A DNA stretch of 64,000 nucleotides from Nitrospirota bacterium. Its GTDB lineage: Bacteria > Nitrospirota > Thermodesulfovibrionia > Thermodesulfovibrionales > SM23-35. Below, one piece after another: positions 1 to 7,274 of the stretch. A model generated the notes under the pieces. The model did not search any database. It was not told the origin of the DNA and saw only the letters and a program-made list of their open reading frames with translations. Each line of letters opens with the position of its first letter. Within the stretch, counting starts at the first letter, position 1. The DNA lies in NCBI GenBank assembly GCA_013388455.1, contig JACAFF010000030.1, positions 1-64,000 on the forward strand, read 5' to 3'. A program made the position numbers and the translations under genes.

Positions 1-248
1 ATCAGATCCTGATTCTTTAAGGTTTTAATCTCAGAGTATGGCATGATTGTAGAAAGCTCTAAGAACTGCACCTTGTTGTTTTTGTATCCGAGGGCAAGCA
101 TGATTTCACGATACAATGCCTCATCCGGTTCGGCAATTTCTAGGAGATTTGCCATTCTGATTTTCTTGCGTGTAAGACATTTCTCACCCCAAGAATTTAG
201 GTCTACAACTCTAAATTGGTTAACTTCTTGTTGTTTCAGCATAGCCAT
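1..248 (-). CDS. DUF2851-family protein, 5' part only (runs off left edge)
   Basis: An open frame of about 82 codons reads off the left edge of the window. It starts at an ATG at 248 with a good AAGGAGG eight bases upstream. The segment containing DEALYREIMLALGYKNN followed by FLEL and a proline resembles the conserved middle of DUF2851 proteins, where an ALGY-x-N stretch is typical; that family has no established function. In longer family members this motif lies well inside the protein, so this copy may have a shortened N terminus. The start lies inside the end of a restriction-enzyme tail remnant, so the ribosome binding site itself is part of that scar. Family assignment is by motif memory and is moderate. 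Confidence 0.55.
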   Translation of the reverse strand, partial: MAMLKQQEVNQFRVVDLNSWGEKCLTRKKIRMANLLEIAEPDEALYREIMLALGYKNNKVQFLELSTIMPYSEIKTLKNQDL

Positions 249-434
249 GGGATTAACCTCCTTGCCTTCACAATGCGGTTCTTGACAGGTTCACATACAG
301 CCCAATAGACTTCGTTTCTTTCGTCTTCTGTCACTGTCAAGCCAAGGATGCCAAAGACAATATCGTCAAGGGCTTTGCGGTCTGGAAACGGATTAGGCTT
401 CTGCTCACGGATGGGATAGTTGGGTTGATGCCGT
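236..434 (-). pseudogene. Orphan 3'-end copy of a class IIG restriction-modification gene (tail copy 3)
   Basis: This stretch encodes PIREQKPNP, PDRKALDDIVF and DERNEVYWAVCE, the same C-terminal tail that ends the full-length restriction-modification gene at 1216. Similarity begins abruptly at the minus-strand bases CGGCATCAA (about 434) and a one-base length difference just after this puts the upstream side out of frame. The ORF that can be drawn from 451 borrows its ATG from the end of the RelE toxin, so it is probably not a real start. Many silent differences from the intact copy suggest an older paralogue rather than a fresh duplication. Read as the scar of a lost neighbouring methylase/endonuclease gene. 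Confidence 0.75.
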
Positions 435-447
435 AAAAGTTTGAGAG

Positions 448-711
448 TCATATTTTATAGACTTCACTGCGACGCCTAACGGCGTATATAGTAATAATAT
501 GGGAAGCATGTTCAATAGAGTAAATAACCCTCCAATCGCCAACTCTGAGTTTATACTTGTCTTTAAACTTTCCTCTAAGTGGGGCTGGATTAATATTTTC
601 TATATTTTGAGAAAGCCAGTCTATTTTGTTTGCGATATTTTGGGCGATGGTTTTATCAAGACGTGATATGTCTTCTTCTGCCTGAGTTGTAAACTCAACT
701 TTATAACTCAT
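448..711 (-). CDS. Type II toxin of the RelE/ParE superfamily
   Basis: An 87-residue protein with the compact alpha-beta layout of RelE/ParE toxins: an N-terminal strand (YKVEFTTQAEEDI), a helix containing LDKTIAQNIANKIDWL, then LRVGDWRVIY and the C-terminal RRRSEVYK stretch. These late basic residues are where RelE-type mRNA interferases keep catalytic or RNA-contacting side chains; ParE members instead poison gyrase, and the sequence alone does not decide which. It begins 4 bases after the stop of the upstream small antitoxin, as expected for a translationally coupled toxin-antitoxin operon. All regions are intact, unlike the second, broken pair near 5.6 kb. Confidence 0.85.
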   Translation of the reverse strand: MSYKVEFTTQAEEDISRLDKTIAQNIANKIDWLSQNIENINPAPLRGKFKDKYKLRVGDWRVIYSIEHASHIITIYAVRRRSEVYKI

Positions 712-715
712 GACA

Positions 716-913
716 TCAGATCAATCCGAGCTTCTTTTTTACTTCTTCAAAAGGTATCCTCTCTTTTGACGCAGATGAAGCTTCAAGGTGCTGAACAAAA
801 TCCTCTCTTAACTCAAGTCCATAATCAGGATCGAAAAGTTCCCTGAACTTCTCGTCAATTATTTTGCTTATCAATTCCTTAAGCTCATCTATGCTTAAAT
901 CAGCCACTTTCAT
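716..913 (-). CDS. Antitoxin partner of the RelE/ParE toxin
   Basis: A 65-residue acidic protein starting MKVADLSIDEL. The ATG at 913 is preferred because AAAGGAGGTGCTGCC lies directly before it; a longer reading that adds about 20 residues has no comparable ribosome binding site. The protein is largely predicted helix, with ELKELISKIIDEKFRELF followed by a DPDYGLELRE segment and a C-terminal IPFEEVKKKLGL. This matches small helical antitoxins commonly paired with RelE/ParE toxins, which bind their operator and wrap the toxin. No clear ribbon-helix-helix N terminus is visible, so DNA binding is inferred only from the pairing with the toxin 4 bases downstream. Confidence 0.75.
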   Translation of the reverse strand: MKVADLSIDELKELISKIIDEKFRELFDPDYGLELREDFVQHLEASSASKERIPFEEVKKKLGLI

Positions 914-969
914 GGCAGCACCTCCTTTAATTTCTGTTAGTTCGTTAAAAAAATTATAACATTTTTCTC

Positions 970-1071
970 TCACACACTCCTTGCCTTCTCAAGGCGGTTC
1001 TTGACCAGCTCGCAGACTGCCCAGTAGACCTCGTTCCGCTCGTCTTCTGTCAGACCGAGGATGTCAAAAAA
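970..1071 (-). pseudogene. Orphan 3'-end copy of the class IIG gene (tail copy 2)
   Basis: The last 33 codons and stop of the class IIG gene are present again here: FFDILGLTEDERNEV, then YWAVCELVKNRLEKARSV and TGA. The protein ending is practically identical to that of the full gene at 1216, while the DNA differs at many third positions and looks more GC-rich. Its upstream side is joined, at a run of eight T on the minus strand, to a broken DUF559 gene in another reading frame, so it cannot be expressed as part of a methylase. It lies between the intact restriction gene and the toxin-antitoxin pair. Confidence 0.8.
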
Positions 1072-1190
1072 AATTCCCCTCTATATTATTCAAAACATCC
1101 TCATCAGAAAATCTTAAGACAGTTATTCCCAATTCATTTAAAAACTATGCGTGTAGCCGTCTATTTCAATTACCAGCATTAACACACCCA
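1066..1190 (-). pseudogene. Remnant of a DUF559-family (very-short-patch-repair-like) endonuclease gene
   Basis: On the minus strand one frame gives LVIEIDGYTHSF then a stop, and a shifted frame resumes FLNELGITVLRFSDEDVLNN and IEG. Both halves are hallmarks of DUF559 proteins, which end with a V-L-R-F-x-(D/E)-V-L-N-N-(I/L)-E-G motif and are related to Vsr-type nucleases. The central part linking the two is missing, so this is an internal deletion plus frameshift. The end is fused to tail copy 2 of the class IIG gene. DUF559 genes often accompany restriction-modification islands, which fits this place. Confidence 0.7.
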
Positions 1191-1211
1191 CAACCCTCTT
1201 GATAGAGGGGA
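1190..1211. repeat. Short palindrome of the CCCTCTT/AAGAGGG type
   Basis: The bases CCCTCT-TGAT-AGAGGG form a small perfect inverted repeat between the DUF559 remnant and the restriction gene. The same architecture (a C-rich arm, an AT loop, a G-rich arm) appears twice inside the restriction gene at about 1990 and 2410, so it is probably one interspersed repeat family. It could also act as a weak terminator for the gene at 1216. Confidence 0.5.
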
Positions 1212-1215
1212 GATT

Positions 1216-4200
1216 TCACACACTCCTTGCCTTCTCAAGCCTGTTCTTCACCAGCTCACATACAGCCCAATACACCTCATTCCTTTCATCTTCTGTCAGG
1301 CCGAGGATGTCGAAGACGATGTCGTCAAGGGCTTTGCGGTCAGGTAGAGGATTGGGCTTCTGCTCACGGATGGGAAGGGAGGGATTGATGCCGAGTTCTT
1401 CATATATGTTTAATGTTTCTCGCGTAAGCAATTTTTCTGATACTTTTGATAACATTTCTCTCTGCATTGGACTGATAGCAATTGGTGATATAATTGGTAT
1501 GTTATCAAAATTGTATACCGCAACAAATAAAGCACCTTCACCCAATCCATAGGTACCATATATTTCGATAAACATTGCTATAAAAGTAGTATTTAAAAGC
1601 ATTGAGATTAGTTCAGCATTGCCTCTTGCAAAAATTCCATACATCACTTTATCGAGTAAAAACCGTTTAGGGTTGAAGAAAAAATCGAATTTATCGTTAA
1701 ATGTTGAACGAACAATAATTGGTGCGTTATTCTCTCCCAAATCCCACCATCTCTGCCGTCCTCTGCATGTTGGTCTTTTATGAAATCCCTGTTTCTCTCC
1801 CCATTCAATATACTTCAGGGCATTTGTGCCTTTTAGTCCCTTTTTGTCTTTATGGCACATAAAGACTTTATACTTTAAATCTTTCGGATTTATGAGAATC
1901 GTTTTGCACTCCCTTGGACTTTTTATTACAGGTTTTAGAAATTCTTCTTCAATTTCTCCTTCCCAGCCTGCTTCATTACGAACCTTTAACACCCCCTTTT
2001 GTCCCTCCTTAATAAGGGGGGAAGTAAGAGGGGTGAGATAGAAAAACTCGTTCGCTCCTGTTTTTATTCCAAACCTCACCTCTGCAATATCCCCGAGCCT
2101 GACAAGTTTTCCTTTGCCTTTTTCAAGGATTGTAAAAAAGATATCTGGTGCACGTAGATATTTTCCGCCCCATTTGTTGCCAGAATATGGAAGATGCATT
2201 GGGTCTTTCTCTATAAGCCTTTTTTCTTCTTCCTCATGAATTTCGATCCCTTCTAAAAGAAGTTCCTCCATGTCTTTAGGGGATATTCGATAATCATCAG
2301 TTACAGTTCGTTCATTTGTCTGTTCAATTTCGAGAATTGTCTCAGGTTTGACAACCTCTTCAAAAGGCTTCTTAAAGGCAATGAATTTCAGGGGAGATTG
2401 CTTTCTTTCAAATCCCCCCTTGCCCTCCTTTTTTAAAGGGGAGATGGGGTGATTAATGACATCATTAGTAGAAGGTCTTTTTATGAGAACTATGACTGTA
2501 TTAACATCTGCCTCAAATGAACGCTTTGCAATGTTGTCAATAACATACATAGGCTCCATTCTCTTTAAAAGAAACTCCTGTAGCCCTACACCATAGCCAA
2601 CATCAAGCCATGAGTTAGAATTAATGAAGCAGAAAGTGCCCTTCGGCTTTAAAAGAGCAAGTCCATGGTAGTAGAAATAAACATAAAGGTCGCTTTTTTT
2701 ATCAATCTTCAAGGTGTCACCCCATAACAGCTTCGCAGAGTTTACAAGCTTGTCTTTATATTCTCTCTTTCTTTCACGCCATTCATCAGCATCAAAATCT
2801 TCTTCCCTTTCAAGAGGGAATGCTATCTGCTCCTGTCTTACATAGGGCGGATTCCCGAGCACTATATCAAAACCACCTTTCTCTGCAAAGACCTCTGCAA
2901 AATCAATCTCCCAGAGGAAGTAGTCTTTCTTTTTACCTGCACCCATCAAGATTTCTTGAAGCCTCTTCTTTTCCACTTCCAGCTTTTCAATATCTGCCTC
3001 TAATTCCTTCGTTTTCTTTCTGCTTGCCTCCTCTCTTTCCTCTTTTGTCTTTAGCAGGCCCATCTGTTCTTTAGGTCTGGATTCCAGTTCATTCTTTCTT
3101 GCTTTTACCCTCTTATCAATTTTTTTAATATCATCTGACAGAATGTCCTTTAGCAACGCATGCTCCATTTCCTCAATCTCTTTTTCCCATTCATGCCTTG
3201 AGTCATTAAAGTATGCAGTCTTTTTTCCTTTTATTTCTTCAATCCTGTGCCTTAAGGTTTCAGGAATATGCCCATATTCACCTCTGAGAAACAACTGTTT
3301 CCCTGCAACTTCTTCCACAAGGCTATCTCCCTGCCTCATTTTAAAGGTGAAACTGGGAAGCAATGCCTTGCTATAAATATCAAAATATTTTTCTTCTGTT
3401 TCAATTATCAGAGATAGCCAGAGCCTGAGCTCTCCCACCATAACAGCCCAATCTTTTACATCTACTCCATAAAGGTTTTCAGAAATGATTTGCTTTTTCA
3501 ATCCAAAGAGATTTATTTCCTCTAATTTCTTCCTTTCAGCCATCTGATATAAATACTTATATAACTCCACAAGGACATTCATCATACCCACAAGGAAAGA
3601 TGCCGAGCCTACAGCAGGGTCAACAATCCTCACTTTATGGAGGGCTATCATTACTTTTCTTATGTCATCGCTGGAAAAACCTTCATGGATTCCCGCCTTC
3701 GCGGGAATGACAGAAGGTGGGGCGGGAATGACAGAGGAAGGGAGGATTGTCTGTGGCTCAAAGACCAGAGGGATAAGTTCTACTTTTGATAAACCAGTTT
3801 CTTCTGTAAGATATTCAATGAGAGATAGCTTGCACATAAAATCTATCTCTACTCTTGGAGTGTAGAATATCCCTGCTTTACCTCTTTCCTCTTCTGAGAT
3901 AAGGGATTCATAAACCTTACCGAGCATTTCGGGGTCAACTGCAACCTCGACTTCTAAAGTGGTGTCTTCTCGAATAGTAAAGTTGAATCTCTCAAGAAAA
4001 CCCTTTTTTGAATCAAAAGGGTCTAAATCAAAAAGATGTTGAAATATCTCGTCTGGTAACTGAAATCCAATCTTATCAAGCCTGTTTTCTATAAACAACC
4101 CACCATTTAAGAAGGGCATTATCACAAAAGACTCTTTTATATCTTTTGGCAGATAAGGATCTTTATGGATGTCTGCATGTTTGTTAGGTCCCTGAAATGC

Positions 4201-4971
4201 GTTGAAAAACAGTTTGCTGAGCCACTGAGAGTAGAAGTTACTCCCTTTGGTTTTATATCCCTTATATCTTTCCCATAGATTCTTTATATACCTTTTATCC
4301 TGGACATAATCCTTCCATTTAAGCCAGCCTTTTTTCTGAACAAAATATAGGAACATAATCCGTGAAAGTAACTGCTGGGCAAAGGAATGCACCTCCTGAG
4401 GTGTTGCCTTCTCTTGGTAAGAAAGAATATCTTTTATGCTCTCGAGGGCAAACTTATATGCATTGAAAAATTCCTTTGTGACTCGTTCAACATTGAAAGC
4501 ATTTTTATGTTTTTCATAGATAATATCTGGAGTTTGTTCATGTGGTGTTATCCTGATGTTTTCAATAACTTCCTGGTCTGTATGGTATATATGTTCTCTA
4601 TCAACTACCAATGTTTTGAGCTTTAATTTAGGCTTACCCACACCCAAGGCAATACGTTCAGGATTGATAAATACTATTTCTTCCCAGTCCTTGGTAAAAA
4701 TGAAGAGAGTATTTATCTGAGGGAATCTGCTATTAAATGATTCGATTATATTTCGATAATTTGTGCGGGTTAAGGCAGGAATTTTTGCAAGGTAGATTTG
4801 AAACCTCTTTTCATAATCAGAAAGGAGATATAATTCTCCGAGGATTTTCTTAACGCTGTCAGGGAAACCAAAATCAGGAATGTACAGAGGTTCAGCCTTT
4901 ACTTTGTATCCAAGACCATTCAGGAATGTTATGAGATGACTGACTGAGTCTATATCTTTTAATCCGGTCAT
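1216..4971 (-). CDS. Class IIG / Eco57I-like restriction-modification enzyme (N6-adenine methyltransferase with fused endonuclease region)
   Basis: A 1251-residue protein. The S-adenosylmethionine motif I reads VDPAVGSASFLVGMM (about residues 450-465) and the catalytic motif IV is NPPYVRQEQ, the NPPY form used by N6-adenine methylases. DPEMLGKVYESLISEEERG and GIFYTPR before motif I are typical of the Eco57I methylase domain. The roughly 350 residues before it are the expected place for a nuclease or helical domain; I could not fix a PD-(D/E)xK site. The region after motif IV should hold target recognition. Three low-complexity stretches (SVIPAKAGIH; NHPISPLKKEGKGGF; PLTSPLIKEGQKG) are translations of palindromic repeats inserted in frame. 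A truncated SNF2-like helicase gene lies just upstream in the same direction, hinting at a once larger system. No clear ribosome binding site precedes the ATG at 4971. Confidence 0.85.
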   Translation of the reverse strand: MTGLKDIDSVSHLITFLNGLGYKVKAEPLYIPDFGFPDSVKKILGELYLLSDYEKRFQIYLAKIPALTRTNYRNIIESFNSRFPQINTLFIFTKDWEEIVFINPERIALGVGKPKLKLKTLVVDREHIYHTDQEVIENIRITPHEQTPDIIYEKHKNAFNVERVTKEFFNAYKFALESIKDILSYQEKATPQEVHSFAQQLLSRIMFLYFVQKKGWLKWKDYVQDKRYIKNLWERYKGYKTKGSNFYSQWLSKLFFNAFQGPNKHADIHKDPYLPKDIKESFVIMPFLNGGLFIENRLDKIGFQLPDEIFQHLFDLDPFDSKKGFLERFNFTIREDTTLEVEVAVDPEMLGKVYESLISEEERGKAGIFYTPRVEIDFMCKLSLIEYLTEETGLSKVELIPLVFEPQTILPSSVIPAPPSVIPAKAGIHEGFSSDDIRKVMIALHKVRIVDPAVGSASFLVGMMNVLVELYKYLYQMAERKKLEEINLFGLKKQIISENLYGVDVKDWAVMVGELRLWLSLIIETEEKYFDIYSKALLPSFTFKMRQGDSLVEEVAGKQLFLRGEYGHIPETLRHRIEEIKGKKTAYFNDSRHEWEKEIEEMEHALLKDILSDDIKKIDKRVKARKNELESRPKEQMGLLKTKEEREEASRKKTKELEADIEKLEVEKKRLQEILMGAGKKKDYFLWEIDFAEVFAEKGGFDIVLGNPPYVRQEQIAFPLEREEDFDADEWRERKREYKDKLVNSAKLLWGDTLKIDKKSDLYVYFYYHGLALLKPKGTFCFINSNSWLDVGYGVGLQEFLLKRMEPMYVIDNIAKRSFEADVNTVIVLIKRPSTNDVINHPISPLKKEGKGGFERKQSPLKFIAFKKPFEEVVKPETILEIEQTNERTVTDDYRISPKDMEELLLEGIEIHEEEEKRLIEKDPMHLPYSGNKWGGKYLRAPDIFFTILEKGKGKLVRLGDIAEVRFGIKTGANEFFYLTPLTSPLIKEGQKGVLKVRNEAGWEGEIEEEFLKPVIKSPRECKTILINPKDLKYKVFMCHKDKKGLKGTNALKYIEWGEKQGFHKRPTCRGRQRWWDLGENNAPIIVRSTFNDKFDFFFNPKRFLLDKVMYGIFARGNAELISMLLNTTFIAMFIEIYGTYGLGEGALFVAVYNFDNIPIISPIAISPMQREMLSKVSEKLLTRETLNIYEELGINPSLPIREQKPNPLPDRKALDDIVFDILGLTEDERNEVYWAVCELVKNRLEKARSV
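1990..2036. repeat. Palindromic repeat inserted in frame in the restriction gene (A)
   Basis: A near-perfect inverted repeat with C-rich left arm (CACCCCCTTTTGTCCCTCCTT) and G-rich right arm around TTAATAA. Read on the minus strand it adds the peptide PLTSPLIKEGQKGV to the C-terminal half of the methylase without breaking the frame. Confidence 0.7.
2410..2455. repeat. Palindromic repeat inserted in frame in the restriction gene (B)
   Basis: Same type as the element at 1990: ATCCCCCCTTGCCCTCCTT, an AT centre, then AAAGGGGAGATGGGGTGAT. Translated on the minus strand as NHPISPLKKEGKGGF, in frame with the methylase. The two elements share the CCTCCTT core and length. Confidence 0.7.
3684..3745. 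repeat. REP-like palindromic repeat inserted in frame in the restriction gene (C)
   Basis: Contains TTCCCGCC-TTC-GCGGGAA, the core of the widespread interspersed repeat whose translation is VIPAKAGIH, followed by a partial second unit (GGCGGGAATGACAG). On the minus strand it gives PPSVIPAPPSVIPAKAGIH just before methyltransferase motif I. A different family from repeats A and B. Confidence 0.8.
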
Positions 4972-5030
4972 GTCCTAAATAGCTGTCCCATTAAAATTAT
5001 GTAATACCCTATCAAACGGATTATATCATA

Positions 5031-5423
5031 TCAATCTATACTTGACCTTGCAATCGTTTTGCCAAGACCCACATCATCAGCAAGAAGAATCCTATGCTTA
5101 TAACTGTTAAGAGTCTTATAAACGGCTTCAACCTGATAAGGCTCTAAGTTTGTTCTCGTAAACGAGAGTGAGAGGAGATGGTCATAAGCATAGGCAAGAG
5201 ACAGATGGGGTGCCTCATAATTGAGATCAAAAAGAATAGGTGGATCAAAATTATTATTCTGGATTTTTTCTATTTTAGTAGGCGGGCAAACAAAATCTTT
5301 TGATGGTCCTTCTTCAAAGGCGACTTTAACAATAGTGGAACTGCCCCTATAATCAAGACGTATAATTTCACCTACTTTATCTCCAACTTTGACTTTATCG
5401 CATATTTTAAAGAGACTTTCCAT
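5031..5423 (-). pseudogene. Truncated N terminus of a SNF2/DrmD-like helicase
   Basis: The 130-residue frame ends soon after a Walker A-like LLADDVGLGKTI, with the unrelated tail ARSSID and a stop. Before it come LSLAYAYDHLLSLSFTRTNL and EPYQVEAVYKTL, the layout seen in SNF2-family helicases of defence islands (for example DrmD of DISARM, which has a PHQIEAVY-like motif before the P-loop). Family members are around a thousand residues, so roughly nine tenths of the protein is missing. The remnant ends 60 bases before the class IIG gene, in the same orientation, consistent with a deletion inside a helicase-methylase operon. That it was DISARM specifically is a guess. Confidence 0.65.
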
Positions 5424-5514
5424 ATAAGGCTTTTTTATTTTAAAACGAGACTGCTCTATTTTCCAGCAATATATATCAGGTTTGGGGTTAATTAGGAATT
5501 ATTCAAATTTGTTG
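5424..5514. other. Intergenic stretch between helicase fragment and broken toxin gene
   Basis: AT-rich sequence with no recognisable gene or strong signal; probably debris of the island. Confidence 0.4.
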
Positions 5515-5691
5515 TTACCCCATATTTAATCTTCGTTTTAAATAGCCTTTAAGTTCTTTATAATAATTTTCATGCTGACCTATCATAATTAATTCAAAGT
5601 CCGATTTAGTCATTCTGTATAAAAGAAGATACTGAAGACTTGATAACTTTTTGACTTTGTTTTCAAAAGTTCTCGATTGAAAGATTCTCAT
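5515..5691 (-). pseudogene. RelE-type toxin gene with an internal deletion
   Basis: A 58-codon frame begins MRIFQSRTFENKVKKLSS and ends LLYRMTKSDFELIMIG, QHENYYKELKGYLKR. Intact RelE/HigB-like toxins of about 90 residues share this start and this end (the family usually reads G-P-H-E-N-Y-Y near the C terminus), but the middle third containing the central helices and first strands is absent. The reading frame is kept across the deletion. Without the core sheet it should be inactive. The overlap ATGA links it to an upstream antitoxin remnant, so this was a second toxin-antitoxin pair. Confidence 0.7.
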
Positions 5692-5756
5692 TGTTTATCC
5701 GAATATTTTTTTATTATATCCATAATTTCTTTAACTCGATAGGTATCGAAAAATAA
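5688..5756 (-). pseudogene. Antitoxin remnant of the broken pair
   Basis: The frame DTYRVKEIMDIIKKYSDKQ ends in a TGA overlapping the toxin ATG, the usual antitoxin-toxin junction. Upstream the frame is closed by a stop without a start codon, so only the tail survives. Confidence 0.4.
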
Positions 5757-5863
5757 ATTTTTTCACAACATCTGCATTATTCAATTGGAGGAATTGTATA
5801 ATGTTTAAAATATTAATTGAAAAGTTAAGACATATATGCGACATTAAGGGATGATGGTTCATT

Positions 5864-6034
5864 ATGCACAGTGTATATCCTTTTGAGATAAAGTCATGGC
5901 AGAGTGATAATGGTTCAGAGAATCTTGTGGATAGAACTATACAAGAAGAATTTATTGATAATAATTTAGATGTAATTCATGATAAGATAATTTTCAATCG
6001 CATATTTAGGAGAAGAACCTTAATTATTAAATAA
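5864..6034 (+). pseudogene. Fragment of an rve-type integrase/transposase (IS481-like)
   Basis: A 56-codon frame contains PFEIKSWQSDNGSENL and VDRTIQEEFIDNNLD, then FNRIF. In integrase-core transposases the segment (T/S)DNGSE holds a catalytic Asp, and a following ER-x(2)-TIQEEFID with a later F-N-(K/R) helix is typical. The normal link between these parts is shortened and the C terminus after FNRIF is unrelated, so this is a scrap of an insertion sequence. It marks the right limit of the decaying island; housekeeping genes begin 22 bases later. A short ATG frame at 5802 with a good GGAGG may be another scrap of it. Confidence 0.55.
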
Positions 6035-6055
6035 CAAATATAGGAGAAAATTATT

Positions 6056-6382
6056 ATGAGTAAAATGCCTGCATTCAAATTGATTTTTCTTTGGTTGTTA
6101 ATAATGGTTTTACTAGGAGCTTACGATACCGCGTCATCTCAATCAACTCAGAATCAGTCGATACTGACTGGGCTCCTGGCGGAGAAGTCTACAATCGATG
6201 GTGCAACATTGTTAGAGACACGTTGCTCGCTCTGCCATAGTGCAGACAGGGCTAAGCAAGCCAAAAAAACACGCGAACAGTGGGATAAGACAGTGACTCG
6301 TATGATTAGCAAAGGAGCACAGTTAACTGAGGCTGAGAAAACATTGCTGTTAGATTATTTGGCTAAGACTTATGGGCAATAA
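6056..6382 (+). CDS. Small secreted c-type cytochrome
   Basis: A 108-residue protein with a clear export signal: basic start (MSKMPAFK), a hydrophobic stretch LIFLWLLIMVLLGAY, and a Ser/Gln-rich mature start. One haem attachment motif, CSLCH, lies at about residues 57-61; the Met in the later TRMISKGAQL region is the likely distal ligand. The helix after it (LTEAEKTLLLDYLAKTYG) is typical of single-haem cytochromes of the quinohaemoprotein amine dehydrogenase haem-binding type. It should carry electrons in the periplasm; its partners are not visible. The ribosome binding site is ATAGGAG. Its end overlaps the start of murI by 11 bases, so the two may be co-transcribed although unrelated in function. 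Confidence 0.8.
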   Translation: MSKMPAFKLIFLWLLIMVLLGAYDTASSQSTQNQSILTGLLAEKSTIDGATLLETRCSLCHSADRAKQAKKTREQWDKTVTRMISKGAQLTEAEKTLLLDYLAKTYGQ

Positions 6383-7205
6383 GGAATATAGGTTGAATAT
6401 AAAGGAAAAGGCCATAGGGGTTTTCGACTCTGGAATAGGTGGGCTAACGGTTCTAAAAGAGATCATTAATGAATTACCTCATGAAAACACAATTTATCTT
6501 GGAGATACAGCAAGAGTTCCTTATGGAATAAGATCACCTGAAACAGTCACAAGATATTCATTCGAAAACACAAAATTTCTCTTCTCAAAGGATGTCAAAT
6601 TACTTGTGATTGCCTGTAATACTGCCTCGTCTATAAGTCTCGATGCTATTCAAAAAAATACATCCATTCCTGTAATTGGTGTAATTGAGCCAGGGGCAAA
6701 AACTGCTGTTAAAACAACAAAAAATAAAAAGATAGGGGTTATAGGAACCGAGGCAACTATCCGAAGTCAGGCATACACTAAGGCCATCAAACATCTCGAT
6801 AGTACTATAGATGTTTTCAATCTCGCATGTCCGCTTTTTGTCCCTCTGGCAGAGGAGGGATGGACAGAGGGGAAAATTGCTCTTTTGATTGCCCAAAAAT
6901 ACCTTGGTGGCTTAAAAGACAAAGGGATAGATACCCTTGTCCTTGGGTGCACACATTATCCCTTGCTGAAGAATGTCATAGCAGATGTGATGGGTAAGGG
7001 TGTAACACTGATAGATTCTGCTATCGAAACATCACATGAGGTACATAATATCCTTGAAAGACTAAATTTAAAAAAAGAACCTCAAAACGCTGCCATAAGA
7101 GAGTTTTATGTGACTGATTCACCAGAGAAGTTCTTAAAATTAGGAGAGCAGTTCCTCGGGCAAACTATAGAGCATATTCAGAAAGTTGAAGTTAGTTCCT
7201 ATTAA
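6372..7205 (+). CDS. murI: Glutamate racemase
   Basis: Converts L-glutamate to D-glutamate for peptidoglycan in the cytoplasm. The 277-residue length and motifs fit: GVFDSGIGGLTVLKEI near the start, ACNTASS containing the first catalytic Cys, and LGCTHYPLL containing the second. The ATG at 6372 lies inside the end of the cytochrome gene; a shorter start would remove only residues before the IGVFDSG strand, so the exact start is uncertain by a few codons. Together with the Mur-ligase-like gene at 18.8 kb it is the only wall-synthesis gene here; the main mur cluster must lie elsewhere. Confidence 0.95.
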   Translation: MGNKEYRLNIKEKAIGVFDSGIGGLTVLKEIINELPHENTIYLGDTARVPYGIRSPETVTRYSFENTKFLFSKDVKLLVIACNTASSISLDAIQKNTSIPVIGVIEPGAKTAVKTTKNKKIGVIGTEATIRSQAYTKAIKHLDSTIDVFNLACPLFVPLAEEGWTEGKIALLIAQKYLGGLKDKGIDTLVLGCTHYPLLKNVIADVMGKGVTLIDSAIETSHEVHNILERLNLKKEPQNAAIREFYVTDSPEKFLKLGEQFLGQTIEHIQKVEVSSY

Positions 7206-7274
7206 CCTAAAAATGCATTATTCACGTTAATATAAAAATTACGGTATTACTTTAAAAATAAATATGGAGGTTGC

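Noticed and set aside
43-285. 80-codon plus-strand frame at the left edge
   Set aside because: Opposes the DUF2851-like frame that has a proper ribosome binding site and family motif.
4990-5045. TATAAT on the minus strand before the restriction gene
   Set aside because: No -35-like box at 16-18 bases; the helicase remnant upstream makes an inherited operon promoter equally likely.
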